From Entrophospora sp. SA101 (lineage: Eukaryota; Glomeromycota; Glomeromycetes; Entrophosporales; Entrophosporaceae), in NCBI GenBank assembly GCA_958430865.1, contig CAUDNR010004477.1, positions 31,090 to 49,525 on the forward strand: a DNA stretch of 18,436 nt, given 5' to 3'. The translations under genes and the position numbers were made by a program. Positions 6,810 to 18,046 of the stretch are shown here, piece after piece. Each line of letters starts with the position of its first letter. The stretch's first letter is position 1. The notes under the pieces are model-generated. The model ran no database searches. It was not told where the DNA came from and saw only the letters and a list, made by a program, of their open reading frames with translations.

Positions 6810-9360
6810 ATGGAAGAAAACGAAACAATAAATGACCATTCATCTTTTGTTACAGAAGAAAATATTTCTTTCATTAGTAATGTGTCTCCTGTTGTTGTTT
6901 CAAATGATGATACATTGACTGTATCCTCCCAAAAAATTAGTGGAAAACCTAAGTCAATTGTATGGGGCAGATACATCAAACAAGGAAGAGAAGTTTCAAA
7001 GGGACATTGGAATGCTACATGTAATTTTTGTGGGGTATTTTGGTATAAAGGTTCACCTGCTACTCTTGAAAATCACTTAGGTAATTTATGTGTAAAAGTA
7101 CCAGTAGAAGTTCGTGATTTTTTTTTGGAAAGGTTAGCTACGAAGGCTAATGGAACAACAACAAGAAAATGAAAATCCAGCAATCAATCAATACTTCCTG
7201 ATTATATTGAAAGCACTAAACTAACACCTCAACGTATTAATAATATAAATCGGGCATTGGTAAAATTATTTGTTGTTTGTGGAATTCCATTTTGCATTGT
7301 AGAGAATCCTTTTTTCATAGAGTTATTGAAAACATTACGTCTAGCATATGAACCTCCATCAAAGGATATTCTTTCTGGTTGTCTTTTGGCACAAGAAACA
7401 GCTTTTGTTAATCAAGCAGTAATCAAAGAATTAAAAAATTCCAAAAACTTGACTTTGGGTATGTTATAAATTTTATTACTTATTTACAATTAAAATATTA
7501 GGTTATTTATATATTAGATTATTTTATTTATTTACAATTAAAAATTCAAACTGTAACTTTATAAGCATGTGATGGATGGTGTAATCCTTCTAATGAATCA
7601 ATTTGGAATTTTGTTGTACATACTCCTGATCACACTCAGTATTTATGGAGCCTTCGAAACTTATCAAATGAAAGACATACATAGGAGCTTTATCTCAAGA
7701 AATGGAACAAGTCATAGAAAAAATTGGACCAGAAAAATTTTCAGCGAATGTTACAGATGCTGGTGCCAATGTTCAAGCTGCTCGTCGTATTATTTCTGAA
7801 AAATATCCAAATATCTTAAATATTAGATGCATAGCACATGCTATCAATCTTATTTCAAAAGATATTTGTAATACACCATTTGCAAACCGCATGCTTAAAT
7901 ATTCCAATACTTTAGTTACTTATTTTAAAAAAAGTTATCTTGCAGGTATGTAGGTATGTTTAAATATTATCTGAAATTAGATGACAAATCAACTTAAAGT
8001 ATAATAAATTATAGGAGATACACTCAGAACTTTAGCCAAAGAAAATCATGTTGAAGGAGGTGGACTTAAACAATGGGTGAATACTCATTGGCATACTATG
8101 TATGATTGTGTTTTGTCTATTATAAATCATAAAGTGACATTAGAAATGGTAAATTTGAAATTCAAATACTTTCCTCTTTTTCCTTTTATTTAAATAAATA
8201 TATTTATAACATTCAAATTTATTAGATTCTCAACGATAATCCTGAAATTTTAAATACTTCAGTGCAAACAATATTGCATAAAAGAGCATTCTTTGATGAT
8301 TTGAAAGCTCTAGCATTTATATTTTGTCCAATTAAAATGGCAATATCTACTCTAGAATCACGAAATTGTTCATTGGCAGATTGCTTTATTGGTTTGGTTT
8401 GCCTGGGTGCAGCAATTAAAAAACTTCCTGAGAATGACCATCATACTTTTCGACAACAAGCAATTGCAATTTTTAATAATCGATTTGAAAAATTTGATGA
8501 TGATGCTTATGTTTTATGTTTTTTCTTACACCCTGGATATGATGGTAAGGAAAATTCTATATATTATATTTTTAAATTAGATTACAGGATTATAATAATC
8601 TTAAAACAATTATAGATTCTGTAGGGGCAAAAGGTGCATTGCGACATATCTTACTCACGGCAGATAATTACTATGAAAAAATGGGTAAAAACAGAAAACA
8701 GAGGAAAGAATTAATGTCTCAAATGAGAATGTACCGGGGCCGAAAACCACCTTTTGATATGCTGTTTGATACTGATGAGTCACCTTTTATGTGGTGGTTT
8801 TCTCTAGAAGATAGTTTCCGAAAGGGTGAAGATCACATTTGCCAGTTAGCTAATAAGTTGTTTTCTATAACTCCGCATGCAGCTGGCTGTGAGAGAATTT
8901 GGTCCAGATTAGGATGGTATTATGGAAAGCGTAGAACACAACTTTCTTTAGGAAAAATTGAAAATATGCAAAAACTTTCTTCTTTCTATCTTTCAAACTT
9001 GAAAAATGAATTACCATATTTTTCAGTAGAAAACCCATTGAAGATTTACATGATATATTGTGTAATACAGATTTTTATGATGATGAAAATTTGGAAGAGG
9101 TGCAAATTGCTGAAGAGACACACAACATTTTCACATTTCCAGCAGAAGAAACACTTAGAATTGAAGGAATCTTGAATCTAGATGCATCTGATTTTACAAA
9201 TAATTTAGATGAGGTAATTTTAGATTCTAATTATGATTGTGAAGAAGATAATGATAATGAGGAATCTAATATGAGAGTTGTTATTCAAGATAATGATTTT
9301 GAGGAGGAAGAATGGGATCCTGAGAGAGAAATAGATGATATTTTGGACAAAGAATATTAA
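6810..9360 (+). pseudogene. hAT transposase with BED zinc finger, interrupted
   Basis: Five exons are inferred from homology and GT-AG sites: 6810-7458, 7566-7945, 8015-8148, 8226-8544 and 8616-9360 (introns of 107, 69, 77 and 71 bp). They would encode about 740 aa. The N terminus holds a BED zinc finger (WGRYI, then C-x2-C at 7020-7031, then H and C near 7072-7092). The RNase-H-like core keeps all three acidic residues: Asp at 7571 (CDGW), Asp at 7756 (VTDAGANV) and Glu at 8891 (HAAGCERIWSRLG) within the C-terminal dimerisation region. The tail is very acidic (EEEEWDPEREIDDIL). Three lesions break it: an in-frame TGA at 7170-7172, a frameshift at about 7679-7684 (reads as two extra bases, TAG follows), and a one-base loss in the A run at 9030-9033, after which the acidic tail continues in another frame. 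The start is the first ATG after the sub-terminal repeats. Confidence 0.93.
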
Positions 9361-9570
9361 TCTAAAAAATATGTGAATTTTTAATTTCACAATTCAAATT
9401 TTATTTATAAATTTGACTATTTTTATTCTTTTTTGAGATTATATATAGATAGTTTGATTTGGATTAATGAATTTATTTTGGTTGTTTTGGTTAAGAATTA
9501 AAAGAGAATAATAATAAACTTGAATTAAAATTTTTTAAAAATCATTCCATATTTGATTTCAAATTTCAGA
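9361..9570. other. hAT 3' untranslated region
   Basis: AT-rich sequence inside the element between the transposase stop and the right sub-terminal repeats. No further coding signal is seen. Confidence 0.6.
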
Positions 9571-9659
9571 TTAGTTTTGGACTTTCGGATTAGTTTCGGA
9601 AAAATACAAAAAATCCGATACATTTCGGACCTTGTGATTAAGTTTCGCCTGAAACATTA
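9571..9659. repeat. Right sub-terminal tttcgg repeats and terminal inverted repeat
   Basis: Words related to tttcgg at about 9583, 9595 and 9623 lead to the 18-bp terminal repeat at 9642-9659. A minus-strand frame read across this region into the flank (9571-9864) is an artefact of the junction. Confidence 0.85.
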
Positions 9660-9667
9660 CTGACATC
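9660..9667. repeat. hAT target-site duplication, right copy
   Basis: ctgacatc, differing from the left copy ccgacatc by one transition. It ends 3 bp before the ATG of the small ORF at 9671. Confidence 0.85.
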
Positions 9668-9670
9668 GCT

Positions 9671-9841
9671 ATGGATGCTTTAAATTTATTATTATCAGTT
9701 TTGGTGGTTGTTGTGATTTTTATTTTAATACAGATGGTATTATATATCATGAGTAATCCAAAAACATATGTAGAAAATTTAATCAAACTTTTTAAAAAAC
9801 GTGCATTACCAAAATCTTCTCCTAATTCAAGACAATCCTGA
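9671..9841 (+). CDS. Possible 56-aa single-pass membrane microprotein
   Basis: Not recognised. The frame begins MDALNLLLSV and has a strongly hydrophobic stretch at residues about 5-27 (LLLSVLVVVVIFILIQMVLY), enough for one membrane span. A basic tail follows (KLFKKRALPKSSPNSRQS). The start context is cgctATGG with G at +4. It lies 3 bp beyond the hAT target duplication, so the transposon inserted into its 5' leader or promoter. Short length and AT-rich composition make chance occurrence possible. It may instead be one exon of a longer gene, since the internal tttaatacag before codon 22 resembles a splice acceptor. I find no family match. Confidence 0.4.
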   Translation: MDALNLLLSVLVVVVIFILIQMVLYIMSNPKTYVENLIKLFKKRALPKSSPNSRQS

Positions 9842-10573
9842 TAAAAGATCAAAACTTGAATCATGTATGTACATAGATTTTTCCCATACTAAATAGATAG
9901 AATCTTTTCCTTTGTTAATGATTTGCTTTCTGTTTCTCTTTATCACCGACTAATTATAATTTTTTTGCATTAATAATAATAGTTAACTCCAAAGATTAAG
10001 ACACATCAGATTTGATAAAAAATTGCTTGAAAAAAACTAGTACATATTACAGGAGTATTATGTATATACCATTGGAATCTGAATTCCCGAGTCCGTAACT
10101 GAACACTAATCATATTGAAAAAAAGTTAAAGAATCATTGTACACTGTATCATTATTAAAAAATAAAAATCGACTTGAGTTTCTTGTGGCTAAATTTGTTA
10201 AATAAGAAATTAATTAAAGATTTCAAATTGTCTAACATTTATCCAACATTAATTATACTAAATTCAAACTAAAATATTTACACTCCTGATATGGATTTCA
10301 TTAAAAAAATTATGAAGTTAAATTTGATGGTGATGAGTTTTTATTAATAAAATTAAAAAAAAAGATTTAAACAATAAATGATGACTGATAAATTTCTAAT
10401 TGTAATTATATATATATTGATATGTATATTATTTTTGTAACTTATCCAATCTTGGTTCAAAACCTTTATTTAAAAATATTGTAAACGCGTGCAAAAATGG
10501 TCATTCAACAATTCGTGTAACAATTAAAAATAAAATAACTTTTCTCCTCCAACTATATATAATTTTTTAAACA
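9842..10573. other. Intergenic region, promoter side of MGM101
   Basis: AT-rich with no gene seen. The last 100 bp should include the MGM101 promoter; an ACGCGT hexamer is listed separately. Confidence 0.55.
10485..10490. promoter_or_regulatory. ACGCGT (MluI cell-cycle box-like) upstream of MGM101
   Basis: The palindrome acgcgt lies 84 bp before the MGM101 start codon. In ascomycete yeasts this hexamer is bound by MBF and drives G1/S expression of DNA replication genes, which would suit a DNA maintenance gene. One other ACGCGT, at about 15238, lies outside any live gene, and at this base composition about one is expected by chance in the window. Confidence 0.25.
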
Positions 10574-11940
<1,367 letters not shown>

Positions 11941-12169
11941 TTATTATTATAAAAAAATTTTATATATAAAGATTGTGTGATTATATAAAATAGTAAGCCA
12001 TTTTTTATCTGTCTTGTGAAATTTTTTTTTAATATTAATAAAATATAATACTAAAATCTTCAGTCAATTTATATTTACATGCTTTTATTTATACATTTAT
12101 GTTTACATTTATTTATCATACAAAAGATCTTCTTTCTTATTGAAGAATTTAAATCTAAATAAAGATTCT
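11941..12169. other. MGM101 3' region
   Basis: AT-rich, with candidate polyadenylation signals of the aataaa type near 12037-12042. No further gene is seen. Confidence 0.5.
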
Positions 12170-12246
12170 GTAAACTTGATAAGTTGATCATTTATTTATA
12201 TTATAAGGTAAACAATTGATTAAGAGGACTAGCTTATCAAGTTTAC
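12170..12246. repeat. Inverted repeat, 14-bp arms (gtaaacttgataag)
   Basis: Positions 12170-12183 and 12233-12246 are exact reverse complements with a 49-bp spacer. It could be a small element or the stem of an RNA. It lies about 230 bp downstream of the MGM101 stop. Confidence 0.75.
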
Positions 12247-12512
12247 CTATGTATCAAAAGAAAATATTTAGAAATCAAATTATATATATATGCGTAAATG
12301 TATGTATTATTTTCAAGTTCATGTCACATTGCTAATTTTAATGCCTGCTTTAACTTTTAGTCTCCCATTAACCATTAATTAAAATTGGGTGATTACTACT
12401 GCTGCTGATAGTTTTGATGTATATTGATCCCTGAAATTTTTGGTAATACCAATGCTCACTTTGTCTGGTTTTGTTAATACTAAAATTACTAATAGAATTA
12501 TTATTTATTTAT
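12247..12512. other. Non-coding AT-rich spacer
   Basis: No reading frame, RNA gene or repeat worth naming was seen, apart from a short TA run near 12284. Confidence 0.5.
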
Positions 12513-12645
12513 GTGAGCTCGGTATAACGGATATTTAACTAGTACAGATTTAGGAACCATCTGCAACAAAATTGAATTTATTGGATATTTTTGCAGATAG
12601 TTTCTAAATTTGTACTAGTTAAATATCCATTATACCGAAACTCAC
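12513..12645. mobile_element. Fold-back MITE / long hairpin, arms of about 54 bp
   Basis: The left arm 12513-12566 and right arm 12591-12645 are reverse complements except for four substitutions and one indel near the tips. Only 24 bp separate them. The arms start gtgag and include cggtataa and ggatatttaactagtaca. All four substitutions are transitions, as expected from cytosine deamination. The size and structure fit a fold-back MITE, or a hairpin that could feed small-RNA production if transcribed. No clear target duplication was found. Confidence 0.8.
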
Positions 12646-14148
12646 TGTGTGTATATACTGCTAATTCCACTACTACTACTATTCTTAGATTTAGGCCTTG
12701 GTAAAGAATATCAAATAAATCACAATTACATGACCAATCCAATCCAATAAATAGAACAACTCAAATGGAATCATTGAATAATGTTAAAGCACTAGTTTTC
12801 CCAATCCAAACACACCAAAAGATGTAATTTTTTCAACATTTTGTGTTTTATGCTACTATGACTTTGTATAACGTTTTGCCATCATTTCTCACCTAATGAG
12901 AAACATGTAAAGTAACCAACGTATGCAAGTAATAAAAGTGCTCCTATGTTAGCTAAATTTTTTAAAATATAAATTTTGGTCTACAGATTTGTGTCGATGT
13001 TAAAATGTCCAATTATTCCATTCAACAATGTTGCAAATTCAAAGCTCCACTAATATTAAAAAATGTGGAATTTTTATTTCTACTTTGTCAATATCATTCT
13101 ATTCTGGTAATACCGTTGTCATCACATCCATTGAACGAAATACCCACGATTCTTCGGTCAAAATTAATATTCCAAAGTACTATTATTATATAATTATGAT
13201 TAATAATATTTATTCATGCACGCACATACTATATATAATAATAATTAGTTACCTAGTGAATGCACGTTTATCGGTTGCCCGCATGATCTAAAGAATGGCA
13301 TATTCAGATATTCACTAGTCAATAAATAAACACAGAGTTGGAAAGAACCCAGCACCAATTTGTCTTTACCAACAAATAAAAGCACCCGATGCAAACTATT
13401 TCAAGGCATGTTTGTAAGATCCTGGGGGGATTTTATTTGCATCAGGGAATAGAGACATTGTGATGGATTTTCATTCGATAGGGATGAAAAGAAAATTGTG
13501 TACCAATCAAAAACGCACAAAAGAAATATGCATATGCAATCGTTTCGATTAATGATGGAAGTGTTGCTATTTAATGCTAACTTACTGTCTGTTAATTCGG
13601 TTGGTGGTTGATTTTTGTTGATGTGATGATTTTTGGTGGTGGACTGGATTTTAAATAATTATCCCCTGTCCATAAAATAAATCCATTGCAAATACACATT
13701 TAAATCGCCAGTTCGATTAAAATAATTACCACACAATAAATATGTAAAATTATCCTAAATAACAAAATAACCAAGTTAGAGCTGTGATCAAAAAGGAGTA
13801 TTTAATATTAGAGCAGTTCTAAAAGTAGGATAGTAACAAGCCGGTGATAAGTTACGAAGAAAAGGTGCACATTTGATTTTCAAAGGATGTAAGAGCAAGA
13901 AACGATAGAAAAGAGCGATAGTATAGGAGAATGACTATTAAACAAAGAGTTTGTTCCGGTTTTCCGGTTATTACGCTGTGCTCATCACATTTTTTTTAAG
14001 AAAATAAATACAACATAAAAATTATCATCATCGACTTTTGGTAGGCTTTACTATAATAATAATAACTCCTTCTGAATGCGAACTTTCTTTTTCATTTGAA
14101 TTATTTTTAAGTATGTTTGTGTTGTCATAAAAATTTATCATATCAATA
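12646..14148. other. Long non-coding stretch, no gene supported
   Basis: About 1.5 kb with no convincing coding sequence. Overlapping short frames at 13005-13291 lack domains and run through low-complexity ATT repeats. Small inverted words were noted: ctagtgaat near 13253 with attcactag near 13309, and cccgatgcaaa near 13386 with tttgcatcaggg near 13437. The stretch is probably old element debris. Confidence 0.5.
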
Positions 14149-14378
14149 CAGTCAAATCTCGTTATTATTATCAATATAATGAACCCTCGTTATCATCTAC
14201 TACGCCATTTTTAAGCAATTTTGTCACGAGAAACTCTGGTAAATAGTGAAAATATTCAAAATTTCAAATTATAAAGTTGCAAACTTTAAACCCTAAGGGC
14301 CTTTTTTTTTTGTATAGTATTGTGAAATTACTAGTTGCATTTAATATTAATTAGGTTGCTATAACGAGATTTGACACC
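14149..14378. mobile_element. Pogo-like MITE with 15-bp perfect inner inverted repeats
   Basis: gtcaaatctcgttat at 14151-14165 is the exact complement of 14361-14375. The ends are bordered by TA at 14147-14148 and 14379-14380, as for pogo/Tc1-mariner elements; the outermost bases of the right end are altered. The internal aaccctcgtt (14182-14191) and the ttaatattaatta word near the right end are shared with the copy at 5814-5980. It has no coding capacity. Confidence 0.8.
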
Positions 14379-14515
14379 TAATGCGGACAAATTTTTCTAG
14401 ATTATCCTATCTCATGCGGGTTATATATATGATCATTTTATTAATATAAATATCAAATGTGACCCAGAAATTCTCTATATTAATCATTTTGGTGAATAAT
14501 TAAAATATTCATTCA

Positions 14516-14741
14516 ATCAGAGTATTAGACATTCAGTACTGTACTCTTTTGCATTCCTGTACTGTATGGCCTACAAAAATAGAATTTTTTTTAAAAAAGT
14601 CATACACCAACATACAGTACACAGCACCACACCAATCAAATGGATACTGTACTCATAACATTTAATACAGAAATGCTAATTTGCAGATCATACAGTACAG
14701 GAATGCAAAAGTATACAGTATTGAATGTCTTACCGACTGAT
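14516..14741. mobile_element. MITE with inverted repeats of about 53 bp
   Basis: Positions 14516-14568 and 14689-14741 are inverted copies matching at 45 of 53 positions; the inner 41 bp differ at only three. The arms contain gacattca, cttttgcattcctgtactg and repeated acagtac words, which also occur in the interior (near 14614 and 14645). The core between the arms is about 120 bp and non-coding. The superfamily could not be determined, because no unambiguous target duplication was found. Confidence 0.85.
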
Positions 14742-15300
14742 CCAATCATTTTTTTTTCAAATAAAAACAATCTTTTCAAATAAAAGTGGACCAAAATTAT
14801 GTTCTTCTTGAGATCATCATATAAGTGTGTAATATAATTAGATATAGATTCACCACAACATTACAAGGAACAATAATATCAAAAACTTCAGAGACATTAA
14901 TAAACTTTATTTCACTTGTAATTTCTTCAAATAATAAAAGCAAAAACGAAATTCTTTGACAAGTTCAACAACTTATAAATCATTTCAAAATCTTCGAGAA
15001 ACTTGCAACCTCCACACAATTAACTAACTTTAATTCATACTAGAGTGAGCAATACTTTCTATATTATATAAGCATTTATACAATTATATCCATGGATTCG
15101 ATACATTACTGAATTACTGACTTGATGAGAACAAAGCCAGACTAAAAGACTAAATTATCATCCACAAAAAAATCGGTTATGGAATTGCACATGGATGAAA
15201 AGATAGAGACACCAGTCCATAGAATATGAGAATAAAACGCGTAGAATTTGATAATTTTTTGTCAAAATTTTATCGATTGTAAAAAGTAAGCTTAACAAAA
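14742..15300. other. Non-coding AT-rich spacer
   Basis: No gene, RNA or repeat recognised. Confidence 0.45.
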
Positions 15301-15634
15301 ATGCAAAATGAACTAATTCTTAATCGTAAAACCTTCAACGAAAACGAAGATGGTAACAGTAAACGTAGTAAAATGGATGTATTGATGATAAACAAATTGG
15401 CGATCAAATGCCGATTAAATTAATCTATAAAGCTCCTAAAGATGATGTTGAAAGTGAAGATAGTGAATTAGTGACGATGATCAAATTAATATATATGCTA
15501 TTGATAAGACCATAATTAGTGGTAAGGGCAGCATTACCGTAGCAGATAATGAAAGCTAACGAGAAGTTAAAGAAAAAGTACCGGAACGCATGGAAATAGA
15601 AACTATTGATAATGAAGAAGGTTTATCATCATAA
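15301..15634 (+). pseudogene. Decayed coding sequence, origin unknown
   Basis: From the ATG at 15301 the sequence keeps protein-like composition across three frames: an N-terminal part (RKTFNENEDGNSKRSKMD), a middle part from about 15384 in a shifted frame (MPIKLIYKAPKDDVESEDSE), and a third from about 15473 in yet another frame (DDQINIYAIDKTIISGKGS). The third part is then cut by an in-frame TAA at 15557-15559 and ends near 15632. Two frameshifts and a stop within 330 bp, with acidic and lysine-rich segments, suggest a disabled gene or gene fragment. The identity is not recognised. Chance protein-like content in AT-rich DNA cannot be excluded. Confidence 0.45.
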
Positions 15635-16204
15635 AAAATAAGAATAACACAATATTAAAAATAAAGAAGATATTGCAGAAATTATGAATTTAAAATTAAG
15701 TTAATACATTCGTTATAATTTACAACGAGCGAATAACTATATATTATGAAGATCCATTGCTCATAAAAAATCCAAGTTATATTAGAATTTATTTTGTTTA
15801 TTTGCGTAACGTGAATTATGAACAGTTTGTCTTTAAAAAAAATTAAAATTTTTTCTATTTATATTTATGTAATATGTATGTATTTAATAATAAAGGTGTT
15901 AGTTGCACCAACGATGTAAACAATTATTTTTTATTTTTAATTTTATTTTTTTTAAAAAATAAAGCATTTCCCATACTTAATAACATCAATAAATACTATA
16001 TTATATACACTATATATCATATTATATAACATTCTTTTCTTATTACTCAACTATTTATTTGTTAAACTATACTTTTTCAATTCGACAAAATTTTTTTAAC
16101 GACGCATTCATTCATTCAAAAATAACAACTTATAAAACCTTTGTCTTGGAAAAATATTTTTTAAAATCCTCCTTTTTTCCTCATTTTAACGAAACACCCA
16201 CTTT
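15635..16204. other. Non-coding spacer upstream of the CYRI gene
   Basis: AT-rich with T and A homopolymer tracts. The CYRI promoter probably lies in its right part, but no specific element is recognised. Confidence 0.5.
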
Positions 16205-16226
16205 CACACACACACACACACACACA
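16205..16226. repeat. (CA)11 microsatellite
   Basis: A pure CA run of 22 bp located 89 bp before the CYRI start codon, so in its promoter or 5' leader. Confidence 0.95.
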
Positions 16227-16314
16227 TAATATTTAATATTTTAATATTTTTGTTATTAAGCTTCCAAAAATAATTGAAAATTTTTCCTGGTTGATTTATA
16301 TATAGTATTTTAAT

Positions 16315-17856
16315 ATGGGCTCAATACTTTCACATTTAAGTAAGGGAAATGGAGTTGCATCAATGCCTGACTTAAACCTTGATCTTGAAAGTAAGCAAAC
16401 ATTCATTCGATTAATCTGATTTTATTTATTTCTCTAAATATATGTAAATAAACAATTATGCGATATAAAATTTATGTAGATGCTATACCAACAGAAACAG
16501 AATTAGCATTATATCAACATGTTTCGGCACTTTTGCAACCTACAGATGTATTATTAGATTCATTAAGGCTATATGAAGGGTGTGGAGATTTGATTAAAAA
16601 AGCAATATCAAATCCTACGCCTGATAATGAAGAAGAAGCATGGCAAGCTATACAACCTGCTGTTGCTAAATTAAAGAAATATTTTGAATATTCTACTTTA
16701 CTTGGTATCAGAAAAATAATTGTTTATTATTATCAAGAAGATTAGAATGATTAATTAATGATACGATTTTAATTATTATTATTATTATTATTATTATTGT
16801 AGGAGATGCACTTCCAGAATTATTAAGCGCTTTATGTGATGGAAATGCTTTAAATAATATTGAACAACAACAAGCACTTACCAAGTTATTAGCAAATATA
16901 CTAGATTTTGCTTTTGAATTCGATTCCTTGAAGGTTTTTATCTTTTAAATTTCATATTAATGAATGAGTTGTGCGTGAAAATAAAATTGCAATCACACTT
17001 GAGAAAATTAAATTAGCCAATCAAAAGGATTTCGCACCCAAGCACCCCTTCCCCTACATATTTAATTATAGATTTCAATTTCACATATAACAAATATAAT
17101 GTTTATTGATTAACATTAATTATATTAATTATTTGCTTACAATTTTTTGTAGGTGAGAACACCATCAATTCAAAATGATTTCTCTTATTATAGAAGAACA
17201 CTTAGTAGAGGAAAACTTGTAAATGAAGTTAGTTTAATTTATTACCATAACCTAAATTATATGTTACGAAGACCACCTTAAATAATATATTTTATTGTCA
17301 TTATTGTATTCTAGGTAGATCTAAAGACAGCTATGATTGAGGATGAATTGGCCAATAGAATTTCATTGTTTTATGCATATCCAACACCAATGTTAAAAAC
17401 AGTTACTGACGTAACTGAACTTTTTGTAGCCAAGGTAAATAAACAATCGATCTCAAACAATTATTCTATAAATTGTAATACTTATTAAAAAAACTAAATA
17501 TAAATTTTTTGATCAATTAATAGAACAATCTTGGTAGAAGTGTGTTAGAATGTTTGTCAGGATTAGCTGCTGCTTGTTATCATTCAGTTACCAGAAGGTA
17601 TTTTTTCGAGGGAAGGTGTGGTGAAAAAATTAAATCATCTTAATAATTATTTTTATATTTACGTGACATTTATATAGAACTCAAAAACCAGAAACAACAG
17701 CATTTTGTTTAAGAGTAATGGTTGTTTCCATTATTTTATATGATCACATTGATCCACAAGGTGCTTTCAATAGACAATCACTAATAAATGTAAGTAATTT
17801 AATTGTAGGTTATATGTGATAGAGAAAATTTCACAACACAAATTTAATAATATTAT

Positions 17857-17888
<32 letters not shown>

Positions 17889-18046
17889 CATAATAATCAC
17901 GATAGATAAAATCATCAGTAAAAGCAATTCAAACTCATGGTACAAGTGAATGTACTAATTTAATATCTGCATTGCGTTTCAACACCAAACATTTAAACGA
18001 TCAATCAACTCCAAAAAATATAAAACAACTTTTGAGCGGTTATTAA
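16315..18046 (+). CDS. CYRI / FAM49 family protein (Rac1-binding Scar/WAVE regulator)
   Basis: CYRI proteins bind active Rac1 through a DUF1394 fold and restrain the Scar/WAVE complex, limiting Arp2/3-driven actin assembly. Eight exons, 16315-16390, 16480-16704, 16803-16933, 17153-17227, 17315-17434, 17524-17597, 17678-17789 and 17906-18046, join in frame to 317 aa, close to the 323-324 aa of human CYRI-A and CYRI-B. The N terminus MGSILSHLSK is a good N-myristoylation signal, matching the lipid anchor known for the family. Conserved blocks follow: PTETELALYQHVSALL, LRLYEGCGDLIKKAI, QNDFSYYRRTLSRG, ELANRISLFYAYPTPMLK, FCLRVMVVSIILYDHI and LRFNTKHLND. The paired arginines at 158-159 align with the Rac1-contacting pair of CYRI-B (R160/R161, from memory). 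The seven introns are 80 to 219 bp, all GT-AG; the third has an unusual GTTTTT donor. The gene is undamaged. Confidence 0.95.
16773..16798. repeat. ATT microsatellite in CYRI intron 2
   Basis: A run of att triplets immediately before the intron acceptor GTAG at 16799-16802. It forms the pyrimidine-poor tract in front of exon 3. Confidence 0.85.
17856..17900. repeat. AAT microsatellite in CYRI intron 7
   Basis: An aat run with a few cat interruptions just upstream of exon 8, analogous to the runs in CYRI intron 2 and MGM101 intron 4. Confidence 0.85.

Larger units (their letters stand above)
6581..9659 (+). mobile_element. hAT superfamily DNA transposon, 3079 bp, full-length
   Basis: The ends are perfect 18-bp inverted repeats, taatgtttcaggcgaaac at 6581-6598 and its complement at 9642-9659; with one mismatch the match extends to 22 bp. 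The element is flanked by an 8-bp duplication with one mismatch. Sub-terminal regions (6600-6730 and 9565-9640) are packed with ccgaaat words on the left and their complement tttcgg on the right, the usual arrangement of transposase-binding sites in hAT elements. It carries a BED-finger hAT transposase gene broken by three lesions, so it cannot move itself as it stands. The ends look intact, and it might still be mobilised by a relative. Confidence 0.95.

Noticed and set aside
6797..6979. Minus-strand frame opposite the hAT transposase start
   Set aside because: Antisense shadow of the BED-finger exon.
7170..7172. The in-frame TGA as part of an intron
   Set aside because: No suitable GT-AG pair surrounds it and the homologous reading continues directly on both sides, so a nonsense change is simpler.
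7569..7799. Plus-strand frame overlapping transposase exon 2
   Set aside because: Alternative frame; the transposase motifs lie in the other two frames around the frameshift at about 7680.
9571..9864. 97-codon minus-strand frame crossing the hAT right end
   Set aside because: It spans the transposon-flank junction and has no motif; the plus-strand small ORF fits better.
13005..13291. Two overlapping frames in the MGM101-CYRI spacer
   Set aside because: No domain, composition like the surrounding DNA, ends in ATT repeats.
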